Positions 17,113 to 18,031 of a stretch of 18,031 nucleotides of DNA are shown piece after piece. This DNA comes from Gammaproteobacteria bacterium (lineage in GTDB: Bacteria; Pseudomonadota; Gammaproteobacteria; Xanthomonadales; Xanthomonadaceae): contig JAUIJO010000028.1 of the NCBI GenBank assembly GCA_030431185.1, positions 1 to 18,031 on the forward strand, given 5' to 3'. The translations under genes were made by a program, and so were the position numbers. The first letter of the stretch is position 1, and each line of letters starts with the position of its first letter. The notes under the pieces were generated by a model, which saw nothing but the letters and a program-made list of their open reading frames with translations, ran no database searches and had not been told where the DNA came from.

Positions 17113-17145
17113 CGGCCGAGCCGCCGCAACGCGCGCCCATCGCGC

Positions 17146-17790
17146 TCAGCGACAATCGCCCTTGACGGTGACCCGGACACGCCGGAGGTTGTTGGCTTCG
17201 TTGGTCTCGGCCACCGTCGCGCCGTCGTCGACCGCGACATACAGCATGGCCGTGCCCGGCGCGAGCAGCAGGTGCCCGTCGGAGTTGACCATCGCGCCCG
17301 CCATCAGGCCGGTCACCGGATCGGTGGCCAGTACCGGTCCGGCGACGGCATCTCGATGGATGCGGTTGGTGAACGCGCCGGCACCCGCCGCGCCGTCGTT
17401 GCGGGTGGTGAACTTGTAGCGGAACACGCAGCGACCGCGCTTGAACTGCACCGCGTCGCTCGCCGGCACCGTCGCGGCCGTGCCCCAGGGTATCGCGCTG
17501 TTGCCGAGCTGGAAGGCATCCACCAGCAGCAGGTCGACCGCGCCCACCGGGGCGAACTGCGCCTGTCGGCCCTGGCCGGGCCCGCCCGGATCGCCGTCCT
17601 GCTGCGGACCGGGCTTCGGCGCCGCGATCGTGCCCTGCGCTGGCATCGCGTCCACGGGGTCGACGGTGGGTTCGCGGGTCTCGGGCGTGCGCTGCTGGGC
17701 CGCCAACGGCTGCATCGCGGCGCCCGAGAGCATCAGCGCCAGCACGCTGGCGTGGGCCAGCCGCGTCGTGTTCGGGGTCGATCTGGACAT
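17146..17790 (-). CDS. Secreted CARDB-like protein
   Basis: A 214-residue exported protein. A Sec signal peptide (HASVLALMLSGAAMQPLAAQ, probable cleavage near residue 31) is followed by a Pro/Gly/Gln-rich low-complexity linker (about 35-80). Residues about 82-210 form a beta-rich domain like CARDB (cell-adhesion-related domain of bacteria): VDLLLVDAF, CVFRYKFTTRNDGAAGAGAF, LYVAVDDG and the diagnostic ETNEANNLRRVRVTV. Cys121 and Cys213 could form a disulfide. CARDB domains occur in surface or secreted proteins; the exact role here is unknown. Start: the ATG at 17790 has AGGAGAGGA about five bases upstream and begins just before the signal peptide; upstream in-frame ATGs at 17814 and 18009 fit less well. 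It converges on the kinase gene with 33 bases between the stops. Confidence 0.75.
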   Translation of the reverse strand: MSRSTPNTTRLAHASVLALMLSGAAMQPLAAQQRTPETREPTVDPVDAMPAQGTIAAPKPGPQQDGDPGGPGQGRQAQFAPVGAVDLLLVDAFQLGNSAIPWGTAATVPASDAVQFKRGRCVFRYKFTTRNDGAAGAGAFTNRIHRDAVAGPVLATDPVTGLMAGAMVNSDGHLLLAPGTAMLYVAVDDGATVAETNEANNLRRVRVTVKGDCR

Positions 17791-17814
17791 CGTGTCCTCT
17801 CCTGTCTTGGCCAT

Positions 17815-17880
17815 GCGCGGTGCCTTCCACCGCGCTTCATGGGTCCTATCGGACAACACGGGAAAAACCCGCCACCCGTG
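17815..17880 (-). promoter_or_regulatory. Run of inverted repeats upstream of the CARDB-like gene
   Basis: Three short hairpins follow each other before the start codon. GCGCGGTG/CACCGCGC (17815-17822 and 17828-17835) has a five-base loop, GTCC/GGAC (17843-17846 and 17851-17854) encloses TATC, and CGGG/CCCG (17859-17862 and 17868-17871) encloses five A. CACGGG/CCCGTG (17857-17862 and 17875-17880) is an alternative pairing of the last. They may be leader structure or regulator sites. No promoter could be fixed. Confidence 0.4.
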
Positions 17881-18023
17881 CCATGCCCCGGCTCCTGCGG
17901 GCCCGCCGCGCAGGCGGAACTCGCTGCGCGCGACGGGAGTGGCGGGATTCGGCCGCGAATGCCGACTACCCGGTCGAGCGCATCGAAATCCCGGTGCGCA
18001 CAGACCCACACCGGAGACCCGAC

Positions 18024-18031
18024 ATGCACCT
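18024..18031 (+). CDS. Possible start of a new gene, cut by the window end
   Basis: An ATG at 18024 is preceded by CCGGAGA (GGAG at 18013-18016, seven bases before it), a normal ribosome binding site. Only M-H and part of a third codon are visible, so neither product nor reality can be judged. It would be divergent from the CARDB-like gene. Confidence 0.35.

Overview
The window is GC-rich chromosomal DNA that looks like a gammaproteobacterium of the Xanthomonadaceae/Lysobacteraceae (Lysobacter, Luteimonas or Xanthomonas type). The basis is a methionine synthase split into two adjacent genes, a stand-alone prephenate dehydrogenase with an ACT domain, a YtrA-type GntR/ABC operon with its own operator, and the general protein style. 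The genus is inference; there is no rRNA or tRNA. I see no insertion sequence, prophage, CRISPR array or other sign of recent transfer.

Layout. (1) 1-4088, plus strand: the end of the homocysteine/zinc module of methionine synthase, then the folate/cobalamin/AdoMet part of MetH, then TyrA. All three are joined by ATGA stop/start overlaps. (2) 4101-6295, minus strand: UDP-glucose 6-dehydrogenase, SlyX and a DUF2058 (YaiL-like) protein, closely packed. (3) 6372-8220, minus strand: two neighbouring FKBP-type prolyl isomerases, one a lipoprotein and one periplasmic; the second has two copies of the N-terminal FKBP domain. (4) 8470-11902, plus strand: an operon of a small exported or membrane protein, a YtrA-subfamily GntR repressor, an ABC ATPase, an ABC-2 permease and a DUF2884/YggN-like lipoprotein. 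Its promoter carries a GGTG-N16-CACC palindrome over the -10 box, so the operon probably represses itself. (5) 11968-13644: a LysR regulator divergent from an FMN-dependent azoreductase. (6) 13731-17112, plus strand: an unusual ECF sigma factor followed 7 bases later by a transmembrane Ser/Thr kinase with a long TPR region. (7) 17146-17790, minus strand: a secreted CARDB-like protein. A new plus-strand gene may start at 18024.

How the genes work together. Region 1 is amino-acid synthesis. Regions 2 and 3 are house-keeping genes for envelope sugars and periplasmic folding. Region 4 looks like an envelope-stress or peptide-responsive export module. Region 6 is the most interesting: the sigma factor lacks most of the acidic residues of conserved region 2.2 and has threonines there, and its gene is coupled to a kinase gene. 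This suggests a sigma factor switched on by phosphorylation rather than by loss of an anti-sigma factor. The adjacent secreted CARDB-like protein is a possible target or partner.
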